Source: Vermamoeba vermiformis (Eukaryota > Tubulinea > Echinamoebida). Taken from it: a DNA stretch of 64,000 nt. The notes under the pieces are model-generated. The model had not been told where the DNA came from and did no database searches. It saw only the letters and a list, made by a program, of their open reading frames with translations. The translations under genes were made by a program, and so were the position numbers. Below are positions 1-11,800 of the stretch, piece by piece; the first letter of the stretch is position 1; every line of letters starts with the position of its first letter. The DNA lies in NCBI GenBank assembly GCA_045837725.1, contig JBEWZL010000049.1, positions 62,001-126,000 of the forward strand, read 5' to 3'.

Positions 1-1127
1 TGTCAATTCTCCATATTACAAGTATTTATCTGGGTAGAAATCGTCAACAACACAAGTAAGTGTCGATGATAAATTAACGACCAAATCCGGATGCAGACTG
101 AAATTTTGCTTAGTGCGCACTGTATACTTCTTCGATCCGTTCAGAAGTAGAGGCGTATACAATATCATCGCATCATTCTTATTAGAAACCCTTCACATGC
201 CCTTGACTTGTAAGTAAATTTCGGATGCAGCAAAAACTTGCCATTTTTAGAGCAGAAACTCTAGCTATTGTCGACGTACTAATATGTCTGAATATAGTCA
301 TTGCTTCGATGCTAGTCTCGTTGTACTGGCTCGAATCTGTCTCTGATTACCTTTCATCAAAACCGACAGCGAAATGGCTGGGCAAAATGTCAGCTCCGTT
401 CTACGTCTTTCTGGGGCTCGTAGCAGCACTATACATCGCATTCTTGACAATGGCCTATTTAGGAAATGAAAACGCTGATGATGTCGTTACTGTCATTTTC
501 GTTTTGTTCGGATGCGCTGCTATAGTTTTGATCGTAGTTGGTATGAAACAGCCATCCAGTTAATCTAACAATATTAACGTGAAATTTGGATATAGGCGCC
601 AAGGTCTTATCAGTTTCGGTTAAATTATCACAAAGTGTGGGCAAAGCCAGTGGACGAAATTTAACTGTCAGAATCGTACGTAACAAGACTCTAAAATACA
701 TTACTGTGAATCTGATAGTATATTATGTACTAGATGACCGTCAAATTGGTGTTTGTAGCGTTAGGAATGATTTTATTGTTAAGCATTTACCCTTCGTACC
801 CGAAAATCAAATCGTAAGTATTTACATCTCATTAATACCGTAGTTTAATGTATATCATATAGTTTGACGTACATAGAACGGTTATTCGGCCAAAACATCA
901 TAATCTTTGGTTCCCTCGCAATTGTATCCATCGCGCAACTTTTGACCATCCAGAAACGAAGACCCTCCAAGTCTTGGACGTCCAATAGCGGTTCTAGTAC
1001 GTCTTACTATCATCTCTTTACTATTTTCGTTGCTAATCATCTAATGTTCTCAGCTAAACTTGGCACCCGTTCAACTTCAAGAACGGATCTCACGCAGGTT
1101 GTTGAACCGCCCACTGTCGTTGTTTAA
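1..1127 (+). CDS. C-terminal part of a multi-pass membrane protein
   Basis: The 5' end lies outside the window. A consistent spliced model uses exons 1-55, 114-209, 265-540, 596-675, 734-813, 863-996 and 1054-1127, with GT-AG introns of 49-62 bp and matching phases throughout. The product has about six hydrophobic helices (for example LLETLHMPLT followed by VLICLNIVIASMLVSLYW, then FYVFLGLVAALYIAFLTMAY and NIIIFGSLAIVSIAQLLTI), ending in a Ser/Thr-rich cytosolic-type tail. The spacing of helices and a YFFDPF..RG motif before the second helix faintly recall the THH1/TOM1/TOM3 seven-helix family, but I cannot confirm this. It ends tail-to-tail with the uS9m gene. The exon model is firmer than the family guess. 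Confidence 0.6.
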
Positions 1128-1382
1128 GCCCTTTTATATTTATCCTGTACTATATGTAAAGTATTTTATTATACAATTAGAGTCGCGACTAATTTTGCTT
1201 CGCTTATATGCTTGGCCAGTACGTACTTAGAAAAATCCGCTTTATTTTAATTGACAAAAAACTGAATACATTATTTTGAACCAATTCGAACTAGTACTCC
1301 ACTCGCTGTATCACTATTAACATATAATAACAACGACTGAAATACTCGCCCGAACGAATAGATCCACACACGAGCGCTTGTT

Positions 1383-3088
1383 TTAACGCTTGACCCATTG
1401 GAAGGCACGACGAGCCTTTCTGCGACCAGGCTTCTTTCTTTCAACTTCACGTGCATCTCTAGTCAAGTAGTTGCCGAGCTTCAATGGTGGGTAAAGTTCT
1501 GGGTCTACGTTCAACAAAGCACGAGCAATAGCAAGGCGAATAGCGCCAGCTTGGCCTGATGGACCACCGCCTGAAGCAGTGATTTCGAGGTCGTATGTGT
1601 TCAGTCGCTCAGTGACCATCAAAGGTTGAATCATGTGATCACGCACGTAAGGCAGCTAACACCAAAAATATCAGCAAATGTTCGCAAAAATTGATTATTG
1701 GCAACAGATCGTGGATCCGTTGACGAGTGCCAAAAGCCATTAACAATACTTACAGGGAAATAATACATCCAGTGTTTACCGTTAATAGTAATATTGCCGG
1801 TACCCTTCTTTAAGTGCACCTATGCAATACAACATGTGAGTTCAATGCGCGAAAGTGCGAGAGCTGCAGATCCGGTGACAAAAAAATAAAATTGTTTTCA
1901 GGAGGTTTATGCTCTGATCACTGATAATCATAAATTAAGCCTCCTAATTTCATCATTAAACAATTTTATCGCCCCACGCGTGCGCGCAGGCAATAGAATG
2001 TAACGTAAAGTATGAGATCCAAAACGTGTTTTGTTCGTACTCATGTAACGAACACGCAACTATTGTGGGACTAAAGTCCCTGCCTTTAACATCTACTTGC
2101 GGCCTATTTAACAATCGCACCATAGAATATTGATTTTAGGTGTAAAATGGTAGTAAACATGACGTTTTTTGACAGTGGATCCAGCAACAGATCCTCATGT
2201 CAGAACGTCAATTCCAAATATGAGGCTTCTTGATTATATACTAGTAGATGCTGCAAATATATATGTCGCGCTTTCATTAACTTAAATTCTTGTAGTATTG
2301 TATAATTGTCATAAAAAGTGCGTGTTCATCGACATGTTTGACAACCTCTGGATCTCTTAGAAATAATCATATGATAACCTTACCTTAGCAGTAGCGCGCT
2401 TCCTTCGGCCAATAGCGATAGTGCTACCATCTTCATAAACTCGAACTGGGCGAGGAGCTGGCGGGACTGGTGAATTCCATACAGCACCAGCGGACGGCAA
2501 TTCAAAAGCTGGAGGTTGAGCAGCCGCATCTTCTCCCCTATAATATACATTACTATTGTATCGATTATGTAGGATATTGAGGCTTTTGAAACTGATCCAG
2601 AGTGAAATCTGGATTTGTTAGTGGATCGATTATTTTGCCTCTAAAAAACCAATACTCATTATAAAATTAAAATAATTACCTAGGGACTACTTTTTCGTCT
2701 TCTTCAGCCTCAGGAATGAATGTAACCTTCATACAATAATTATTCAAATATTCTACATCCAATAATTTTATTTTGCGTGCAAAAATTCATTTAATAGCTA
2801 AATAATGCGCATTATTACCTTCTTCACTGGCGGTGCTTTTTTAATTCCGTAATTAAAATCTTTGAAAACGTCCTGCTTCAATTGTGTCCAGTCATATGAA
2901 TCTTCTTTTGTCAGAACGTTGGGATCGCGTCCGGTTTGATAAATAGATGATGTGTGATAATTATTTTTGGCTGAATTAATAGATCCAAAAACACTCGTTG
3001 CCGCCCGTGTCTTCTGGACAGATGAGATCAACTGCCTCGAGGATCCGCAAGACAAGCTTGCAAATTGCTTAGATAATAACGAAAGCAT
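1383..3088 (-). CDS. MRPS9: Mitochondrial small-subunit ribosomal protein uS9m
   Basis: The C-terminal half is a clear uS9 domain: IGRRKRATAKVHLKKG, GNITINGK, then ASGGGPSGQAGAIRLAIARALL and the basic tail ending RRKARRAFQWVKR, which reaches into the ribosomal P-site in the family. The start at 3088 gives an N-terminus rich in Ser, Arg and hydrophobic residues, as expected for a mitochondrial presequence, followed by an acidic linker. About six exons are visible: 3088-2819, 2726-2680, one near 2643-2590, 2540-2384, 1819-1754 and about 1656-1383. One intron (2383-1820, 564 bp) is far longer than the others and hosts a candidate C/D-box snoRNA and another folded block. An alternative start at 3130 would only lengthen the presequence. 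Confidence in the family is high; exact boundaries of the short third exon are less sure. Confidence 0.88.
1886..1969 (-). ncRNA. Candidate intronic C/D-box snoRNA, copy 1
   Basis: On the minus strand, in the sense orientation of its host gene uS9m, the 84-nt element starts with ATAAAATTGTTT and ends with AAACAATTTTAT, a perfect 12-bp terminal stem. Just inside the stem are a C box ATGATGA (1956-1950) and a D box CTGA (1901-1898). A near-identical copy, differing at two positions, lies in an ArfGAP intron at 25038-25121, also sense to its host. This architecture and intronic location are those of a box C/D snoRNA. The segment upstream of the D box, AGAGCATAAACCTC, would be the guide. An internal AGGAGG/CCTCCT pairing also exists, so a foldback repeat is the alternative reading. 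Confidence 0.72.
1991..2080. other. Structured block in the long uS9m intron
   Basis: Next to the snoRNA candidate lie nested inverted repeats: CAATAG (1991-1996) with CTATTG (2060-2065), GTTCGT (2033-2038) with ACGAAC (2048-2053), and the palindrome GGGACTAAAGTCCC (2067-2080). Together they suggest a second folded RNA in the same intron. I see no clear H/ACA boxes, so no class is assigned. Confidence 0.35.
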
Positions 3089-3376
3089 ATTAAATAAGCT
3101 ATTACTCGGAGAAAATATACAATAAAACAATCGCTATTGCAAAAAACACTAATAACAACTCGTGACTTAACTGCGAATTAAAAAATCATGACTTAACTGA
3201 GCCAGTACACGACATTAAGAGAACTGAAAGATAAATAGACTATGGCGCCACTTCGAGCACAAAAGGGTTAATTTATTCAATATATCACATGTAACTTCAC
3301 GTTCTTTATACAAAATTTAAACAAGGCTTGCAAAAGGTTCTTCGTCTTCCATAGTCTTATTTCGTAACTTCGTAGA

Positions 3377-4687
3377 CTATAGTTGCTGATCAACAATAAA
3401 TCTATTGCCTTCAGACTGACGACCAGTGTACACGTAACGAGTCACACCAAAAGCCGCTCGAACTCCCGATTGATCATTTGTTTCTATATAATACGATTCA
3501 TATGAATACATTGTCATAGAGATGCTATATATGTGTATTATTTAACTTACCAACTGCATCGAGACCCTTAGTTTCGTCAACAACAGGTCCATCTGCTACC
3601 TTCTTTTCGTACTACAATACCAAACATTAGGACATGGATGATAAGGACTATATGTTACAATAATATTCTCTTATAATATATATAGTACTATAAATCGGTA
3701 ATATTACTAAGACATACCTGAGAGGCATCGACACGAGCGACGCGACTGTAATACTTCTCGGCCTCGACACGTTCAGCAGGTGTAACTTGATTCGAGTCCA
3801 AAAACTTTAATGACTTCATACGGGCAAGCACTGTGTATCTGTGTAATAATAAGACCGTCAGTATTGTGCTAACGAATCTTTTGTGCACGCTAATGAAAGG
3901 TTCACACGGGGTCGAAAAATTCATAACAAATTCTTATTGTTGTGTGGCTGTATATAGAATAATTCTACGAGTATTAATATATCTATATAATATTTTCTTC
4001 TGATTTTTTGCTCGTTTGGTGCATTTCGGCTGGATCGGATCATCGTGACATGCTGTCAATATGTATTAAATCGTACCTGTATCGTTGATATGCTTGACTG
4101 TCTTTGCCAACGAAATAATTAGGACAGCACGGGTTCTTCAGCATGCTGAGATACTTCAAGTTTGGAAATTTGTCGTGAATAGCGTTCAAAAATATATCTA
4201 AATTATCAATGTATGAAAGTGTTAAGGAGAATAACGATCAGGAAAAATAGCATTAATATCGTAATAAATGGTGTTATAAGGATATATTATTTCCGTTGAC
4301 CCAAAGAGTTTCTAGCGAGTCAATCCGAGGAAATTCTTGTTGGCTGACTAAACTATTATTATCGATGACCAATGAGCTAAGACTGGCAAACAAATGAATA
4401 TTTTCCACGGTCCTATCGAAAGTTAAGGCTTAATATTGCTAGAATAATAATATAATCGAAAATATTCAATCTACAATGTAACATAATTTTAAAGCGCACT
4501 GACAATTGCACCATCGTGCAAATAATTTATACAGATATTCTAACGCTTACTTGAGTGAATTTTCGGTCAGATCCAATCGTTTGACGATGTGACCATACTT
4601 CGTTCCTAGTTCTGGTGGAATATGCTCCAAGCCCTGTCCAACGATTGATAAACTATCGCCGTTGAGAGATACAGTTATATTATCCAT
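3377..4687 (-). CDS. LRMDA-like leucine-rich repeat protein
   Basis: A minus-strand gene of at least six exons. The first exon (from the ATG at 4687) carries an LRR, IVKRLDLTENSLK; the next gives LFASLSSLVIDNNSL and LETLWVNGNN. Then comes a cap-like segment FPNLKYLSMLKNPCCPNYF..YQRYR and LKFLDSNQVTPAERVEAEKY, which resembles the C-terminal cap of the animal LRMDA (C10orf11) and related U2A'-type LRR proteins. The last exon ends FIVDQQL with a stop at 3377-3379. No signal peptide or membrane helix is visible, so a cytosolic scaffold role is likely. Intron phases are compatible across the visible exons; the exact splice sites around 4205-4300 are less certain. Confidence 0.72.
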
Positions 4688-5218
4688 GTCGCAGGTATTG
4701 AATCGAATACCGCACAATAAATTTCAACAGAAAATGTCGCTTCTGGCGACTGCCTCCCGGTTAGTAGGGAGTCTTTTTAGGGGCTTGTTTTGGCCTCGAA
4801 CATCGCCCCTTCATTGCCCTGCCTCGTTGCAAATGTATAGACACATGACGTACCGTAATTAAGTCGGTAAGTGTTGATAGATGGAGGAAGATGCATCGCA
4901 GATGCAAACTGATTATTAGCTTGGTGATTACGTTGATGAAATTGTATCTTGCCCTCCGCGGATCATAATGAAGATTAAGATAACGGAGTAATAAGGGACT
5001 CCTCTGAGTTATCACCAACTTTTATTGATTTTTTTTTTTGATTTTCTGCATCTTGTAACAGTCATTTGATTAATCATTTTTTATTTATTTTAGGATTTAT
5101 ACAGTGTCAATGCGCCATCATTCATGTCAAAGACTACGCACAGGTTTCTTTTTAAAATTATTTACAAGTGAGATTCGCCTGTTCGGCATCTGGAGGGCGG
5201 GCTCGCGTTACTGCGTGC
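4688..5218. other. Intergenic stretch, no gene supported
   Basis: Upstream of the LRMDA-like gene and downstream of the small membrane protein gene. Open frames here are short and lack motifs. The one structural signal is an inverted repeat CTCCC/GGGAG (4754-4771) followed by a T-run (4773-4778). An AT-rich tract with a T-run lies near 5020-5040. Confidence 0.5.
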
Positions 5219-5778
5219 TTACTCGTCCTTCTCTTCGCTAGCTTCCAAGTAGCAATAAGTCATACCGGCGGCTTCGAGCAAAGCCAAGCCAATCTTAACA
5301 ATTTCGAAGGTTTTGTCGCTCGATGAGATCCATCCTTGAGAGAAGGCGTACAGACGTGTGCCGATCACGTAAAGATCGCCACTAAAGATGCTGCATGCAA
5401 GGGCTTTCTTCAACTTGCTGTTCTTCTTTTCACGAGAAGCAGTGAAGGCGAGGTAGCTGATGATACCGATGGTCCATCCAAGTCCCTAAAGAAATCGTTA
5501 GTAAGTTTGCTGGGCAATATCTAAATTAATTGCACGAGCGTGTGCATAAATCAAAGCTTTTCGAACAAAACTTACTCGCATAATGGTCGAATCGGTGGTT
5601 CCAACTGGAAGTGGTGGCTTAATCAAGTACATTGCAGCTGAGAAGATAAAGAATTATTTTTCTAATTTTCTGCAGCATGTTGGCGAGGTATTTCAGTAGG
5701 AGCTCGCAACTTACCTCCAGCAGCGTTCAGGACGGCAGACTCCATCCAGATGTTGCGCGTGGTGAAGATTTTGCTCAT
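5219..5778 (-). CDS. Small multi-pass membrane protein, unknown
   Basis: Three exons, from the ATG at 5778 to the stop at 5219, encode about 130 residues. The protein begins MSKIFTTRNIWMESAV and has three or four hydrophobic segments, including LGWTIGIISYLAF, ALACSIFSGDLYVIGT and IVKIGLALLEAAGMTYCY. It ends with a short acidic tail EASEEKDE. Introns at about 5484-5576 and 5637-5714 are GT-AG. I do not recognise the family. The small size, lack of a cleavable signal peptide and charged ends suggest a small organelle membrane protein. It is divergent from VMS1, with about 500 bp of shared upstream DNA. Confidence 0.7.
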
Positions 5779-6284
5779 TGTTCAATGTAAGTTCGTTAGA
5801 TATTGTGTTGTTCTTAGTCGAGGTTGTTGACTGATACTGTCAGCAATAACACGTGTTATTTATAGATTTTTCTTTCTGGGGTGAGTTCAAGTTCTGAATT
5901 TACCTTAAGTTCACGCGTACGAGAAGCTCACGAGCGTCAATTTGCAGCCACAAATAAACTGCACGAAGTTAATTTTAGCTTTGCATCGCAAAATGAGTTT
6001 AGCTACGGGCTTTAGGTATGCAAAGCGCGAGAACTATGTTTCCTCAGGACTCCATCTGGACCACTGAACACTTCGGTTCACTTGCTTCGTACGGCCTGAC
6101 ATAGTGACATACGGAAGTTGACGGTGACGTGCGCATGGTGGTCAACCGGTTTCTTGTTTTGTTATTTTATCAAGAACGGATCCAAATAAAGCTTGAGAAT
6201 TCTCGTTTAGCATTTATTCTCAATTTTTTGATCAACAACCACACCCATTTTTGTATTATATATTTGTAGATAAATTCGTCCGTT
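5779..6284. promoter_or_regulatory. Divergent intergenic region between the membrane protein gene and VMS1
   Basis: Both flanking genes read away from this stretch, so it must hold two promoters. It contains a CACGTG-centred palindrome AACACGTGTT (about 5849-5858). No canonical TATA element stands out and no gene is supported. Confidence 0.45.
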
Positions 6285-8509
6285 ATGGAAAAGAAAAGTA
6301 AACAGTCGAAAGAACAGAAGAACAAGATTCTGTTTGATCTGTCAGAAGACTTTTATGCGAATACAAAAATTATTTCAGTAACAGACACTCAAAATGCGAA
6401 AGTAGTATTACCAGCGTACGTTTGATCGCGTTGTATAATTTTTCTAAATTAATTACTCAATTTTCGTAATTAGTGAAGATAAAACGACAGAGGAGCTCGA
6501 TGACGAGTCCAGCGAAGAAGAAAAAATCGTAGATAATTCAGAAAAAAAGGTCGGAGTTGCACCAAACAAGGTTATACAGCCCGGCATGACGTGCCGAAAT
6601 TGCGGGATCGAGTTTACTTCAATCGACCAGCAACACCAGCACTTCAAGAGCGATTGGCATAGATTTAATCTACGACTTAAAATGAACAACTTGAAGGCAG
6701 TCTCATTTCAAGAATTTACAGAGTTACGAAATTCAGGAGGTAACGTTACGCGACATCCAGCATGTTCAGCGAGCTTTGTTAACGAGACTTATATCTTCAG
6801 ATATCTCCAGCAGCGATGAAAGCAGCGATGACGAGGACTACAAGAAGGACCTCGAGAAGGAAGCCATCGAGTTGAAAAAAGAAGCCGAGCAAGAAGTTGA
6901 ACTTGCGACACAAGGCCATAAATCCCCGAAAGTTACATTTACAACGCCCGATGGCACTCAATTTATCATATGGCGTTACGTACTCGACTACGTCGCACCT
7001 GGCGTTAAGAAGTTAGGTCCTAATGAAACAGCCGATCAAAGCTACTACATCCAGAAGTTGCGGACAATGAAGCAGAACAAAACTTGGGCTATTTTGATGA
7101 TCAGCGGCGGTTACTTTGCTGGTTCTATTTTTGAAGGGCACAAGAACCTCGCTCATAAAACTATCCGAAGATACACGACACGAAGGAAGCAAGGAGGAAG
7201 CCAAAGCTCAAAGGACAAGCAAGGCAAGAATATTCAAAGTGCTGGTGCGATGATTCGTCGTGCCAACGAGAAGAAGTTGCGCGAAGAAATTCACGAAATT
7301 ATGACTGTGGATTGGAAGCCAATGCTGCAGGCGTGCAACTTGATCTTCATGTTTGCGCCCGGATCCAACAAGACTTACTTTGTTAACTTGGATGGAGCAT
7401 TACCTGGACTTCTCGATAAGCAAGACCCTAGAATACATAGTGTGCCGTTTACTACTCGTCGCCCAACACTTGTGGAGATCAAGCGGATCCACAGTATCTT
7501 GAGCACTGTAGAGTTCGGCAAGGTGGAGGAGCAACCTATTGAACAAGCACAGCCGATAGAAGTCGTCGAAAAGAAGCCCGTGCAAGTACAACCTGATCCA
7601 ACGTTTGTTGTTGAATCAAAGAAACCTTCAACAAACCCGGTGGATCTCGTCAATCTCCTCGTTGAAGCTGCTCGATCGGGCGATGTTGCAAAACTGCAAG
7701 AACTCTACGACTCTGACTATCGAGCACCAGTATATGAAGCTAGAGATCTCATCACACCGCTTTATGTCGCCGCGCAAGCGGGCCATATGCCCGTCGTACA
7801 GTACTTGTGTGAGAGTGCTCACGTCAATGTGAACATTCAGATACCCAAGCACACGCTGCACACCGCTTTGCACGTTGCATCACTTAATGGTCATAATGAT
7901 ATTGTGGAGTACTTGTTGCACCATGGTGCGGATCCATCACTCAAAGGTATCGACTCGAAATCTCCATACGACGTTTCGAAGGACAAAAACACGCGAGCAG
8001 TATTTAGAAAGTTCGCAGGTATGTTATTATACTGTCCTTATACCATGCATTTTACTCAGATACCCTTTTTAGGTGCGAATCCGGAGATGTGGAACTGGCA
8101 CAGCCTTGGTGTGCCACCCTTGACGGACGAGGAAGAGCGTGAGCTTGAACAAAAGCGTGCTGAGAAGAAGAAACAAAAGAAAAAGCAGCAACAACAACGA
8201 GCTAAGCAAAAGAAGCAGGAAGAAGAGGAGAAGAAAAAAAAAGAGGAGGAAGAGCTCAGGATCAAGCGAGAGAAAGAAGCAGCTGAAAAAGAGGCAGCGG
8301 CTGTCGAGAGGGCTAGACAAGAGAAGTTGAAGAACATGACGGACAGAGAAAAGCGAGCTCTTGCTGCTGAGAACCGGTTGAAGGGAATCGAGAATTGCGC
8401 GAACTGCGGCAAACCTTTAACTGGCCTCGTGCCATTTGAACGACTAATATACAAGTATTGTACTACACAATGTGTGCTTCAACACCGCAAGAAGCTCGAG
8501 ACAAAATGA
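6285..8509 (+). CDS. ANKZF1: VMS1/ANKZF1 peptidyl-tRNA endonuclease
   Basis: Four exons (6285-6415, 6474-6739, 6801-8018, 8073-8509) encode 683 residues. The order is: acidic N-terminus; C2H2-like finger TCRNCGIEFTSIDQQHQHFKSDWH; the VLRF1 release-factor-like domain with GGYFAGSIFEG and the catalytic loop TTRRKQGGSQSSKDK, where the family's conserved Gln follows GGS; ankyrin repeats (TPLYVAAQAGHMPVVQYL and TALHVASLNGHNDIVEYLLHHGAD); a long Lys/Gln/Glu coiled coil; and a C-terminal Cys cluster CANCGKPL...YKYCTTQC. In yeast and animals this protein cuts stalled peptidyl-tRNA on 60S ribosomes in ribosome quality control and also binds Cdc48/p97. The intron 8019-8072 is a multiple of three, so it can be missed. 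The length fits the family. Confidence 0.93.
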
Positions 8510-8800
8510 GTATACCGGCTCACAATAATAAACCGCGTCTTGGATGCGAAATGTACAAACGGCGTTAATTTCAGTTATATTTATCGTTTTCACTCTGACG
8601 TACTCTTGAACGGAAGATTCTACTTGATATTTCAATGACATGTAATCTGGTACCGGTACGAAATTTGTATCTCGCGGGAGATTTTCCCGTGCTACTGTTT
8701 CTTTTTTCGGTCTTTGCCCTGCCCGCGGTGTTAGCCGAATAAAACAAAAACAGATACGGTATGAAGACCACACGTGTACATATTATAACAATATAGATAA

Positions 8801-11800
8801 ATGATGAAAAAGAGGTTATCAACCGGGATCAAAGACTCCGACAGAAAGAAACGGAGCAAGTCGGACACTCCTGTGTCCCTTATGAACATGCCACCTATGC
8901 CGGCCGCATCTGTGGTAGAATCAGAAATGGAGTCTCTTGCTGTAAGTGCTTGAATTCAAATTTTCTTCTCCGATCGACCGAAATCTGAAATTTATATTTT
9001 ATTAGTCTGAGTTAGGCCTATCAGCAGAGAGATTAGCAGCACTGCCATTGGATCAAAAATGGTTATTAGTTTGTCAATCGAGGGAAAAAGAAGGAGATTC
9101 AGAAGTAGCCGAGATCGTTAAAAAATTATCGAAAGGAAAAGTCAATTTAAAGGAGATGATTAGGATTAGGACTTTATTAAATTCACAACCAGTGGGATGG
9201 GTCAGAAATTTTCTTAGCAAGAAAGGTCATATTTATTTATTCGAAATGTTCCGTTCTGCGGCTCAGCGAACCAAATCTCCAAAGTAAGTACCATTTCAAA
9301 GAATTTGCGCGTACGGAAGATTTTGTTCGATCATGGCCCGTTCAAAAAATACTTTAAGGAAATTTTAGCCAATAATTTATATTTTTGTAATTGCCGACAA
9401 CTTGTGCTAATTTTAAAATAGATCTAGAACAAACGCTTTGGAAGAAGATGATATGATCGCCGAGTGCTGTCGTGCTGTAAAGGCCCTCATGAACTTCGTA
9501 AGTATTCTTCTGGTGGCTTCACTTTCTGGTACAATTCCAAATTTATTGATACTAACACGCTCGTACAGAAAGAAGGATTTTCGCGTATTTTAGAAATTGA
9601 TGATTCCATGAATCTGCTACTACTGAGCATGGACTACATTAACATGGTCTCGCAATCAAGCGTGTTGATGGTGTTGGCCGCAGTTTGCGTAGTGTCACGA
9701 AGCGCCCAAACTAGAATTGTAGATGATATTCGAGGCAACAATAGATTCGCAACCATTGTAAATTTTATGCGAACAAAAGACGAAGATCTGAAGGTACGTT
9801 CTAACAGCGGATCTAACGACAGCTGTTCTGACCTTTGTATAGATTGGTGCTTTGACTTTTATCAATTCCTTACTACGAGGTGCCGAGGACTCAAGTTCTC
9901 GATGTAAATTACGAGCTGAATTTATGAGGCATGGCTTGGCGGATGTCATGAAGGTAATCCCAAACCGACTTTTGCTTCCGTTCTTGAAACTAACTCTATC
10001 GTTTTAGTTCGTCAAACAGACCAAAAATGATACACTACTCACGCAAGTGCTGGTCTTCGATGAGTCACTGCAAGGTGACGCCGATGGCATGGAGTTGTAC
10101 AGACCCAAGGAGAGCAAGTAAGTTATTGCAATACACGCGTATTCGGCTCGTCTAACAGTTGGCACTAGTGACAAGGAGTATCTGAAGCGAATTGACGCGC
10201 TCGAGCAGAAAGTTAAAGAGTTGACATTTGAGAACGATCGATTGAAGATTGAGTTAGACAAAGCGATGAAAGCAGGTCAGTACCATAATCACAGTGTAGT
10301 ATTGAGCGAGCGATTAACCTCTATTAGGACCATCTAAAGCAGTTGGTGTCGAATCGTTGGCTTCAAACGCAAGTACGTTTATTGGGATATGACTTGCCTC
10401 GTGATTGTGAGTAATTGATCTGTTTAGGTTCCGCCACAGAAAGCACTTCAAGTGAAGTAGCAACAAACACAGACGCAGGTAATGCCTCGGGACCTCCACC
10501 ACCACCTCCTCCTGGTGGTGATCTCTCGGGACCACCTCCTCCGCCTCCACCTCCAGGCGGTGCTGCTGAAGATGGTGGTCCACCGCCCCCGCCCCCACCA
10601 CCAGGAGGTGCAGGAGGACCACCACCACCTCCACCTCCACCAGGCGGCGGCCCACCAGGCCCACCACCTCCACCCGGCGCACCAGCTGCTAACAGACTGC
10701 CACCTAAGAAGAAAATACAACCCGGCAAGAAAATGCGAGGATTTGTTTGGACTCAAATTGCCGATAGTAAAATCACGGACACCGTGTGGTACGCACAAGC
10801 GAGAATGAAGTTTCCACAAAAACAACTAACGATGAGCTATATCAATAGGGAGAAACTAACGGATGAAAAGATTAAACTTGATGTCAAAGAATTAGAAGAT
10901 TTATTTGCAGCCGCTGGTCCTCCACCAAAAGCTGATGGTGCGTCCGGGGATTCAGGGACCCCTGCTGGTAGCGCTGCTGCGCCAAAAAAGCCTCAAGTTG
11001 TTCATATTTTGGATCCTCGCAAAGTCAACAATATCGGTACGAACATAATTGCAAATTGTCTGAGTCGGTATTAACGATTACTTTGCAGAAATTATGCTCA
11101 AGGGCACAAAGATGTCGCCTGTGGAGATCAAGTTGGCCGTATTATCACTAGACGAGTCTGTTTTGACCGCCGACAGACTGAAGGCAATGAAAGATTTCGT
11201 ACCAAACGCGGAAGAAGTCAAGTTATTGCAAGATTACGGAAACAAGTCCGAGCTAGGCAATGCGGAGCAATATTACTTACAAGTATGTAATTCTATCAGT
11301 CAAAATGATTCATATTAATAGTCTTTATTAGATTATGGAGGTCCCGAAGTTAGTCCAGCGAATCAATGCGCTGGTCTACAAATCAAATTTTGAAGAAAAA
11401 TCGCAGTCGCTGATTGAAGAGACCACGATCTTGAAGACAGCTCTCAAGTGCCTCAAGGGCAACGACAAGTTTTTGAAGGTGTTGGAATACATTCTGGCCA
11501 TCGGTAACTACCTCAACGGAGGAACAAATCGAGGAGGCGCCTACGGCTTCCGATTGGCATCCTTGCCGAAGTTGGGTGAAGTCAAGTCTCAAAACGGTCG
11601 CGATACTTTGATGCATTACCTCGCTGAGTTCATCGAAAAGAGAGAAAAATCGTTGCTGTCATTTGTCGAAGACTTGAAGAGCGTCCAGAATGCCGCTCGA
11701 GGTACGATATTATTATCACTACTAGTATGATAATGATAGCTAATGTGCGCATAGTCAATCTTAAGGAAACTGCTGGTCGCATCACGGAGCTGAAAACAGG

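Noticed and set aside
8444-8822. Minus-strand open frames upstream of the formin gene
   Set aside because: They overlap the end of VMS1, show no motif and no matching splice pairs; treated as the intergenic region.
10314-10825. Several Gly/Trp/Val-rich open frames antisense to the formin FH1 region
   Set aside because: They arise from the Pro codon repeats of FH1 read backwards or out of frame.
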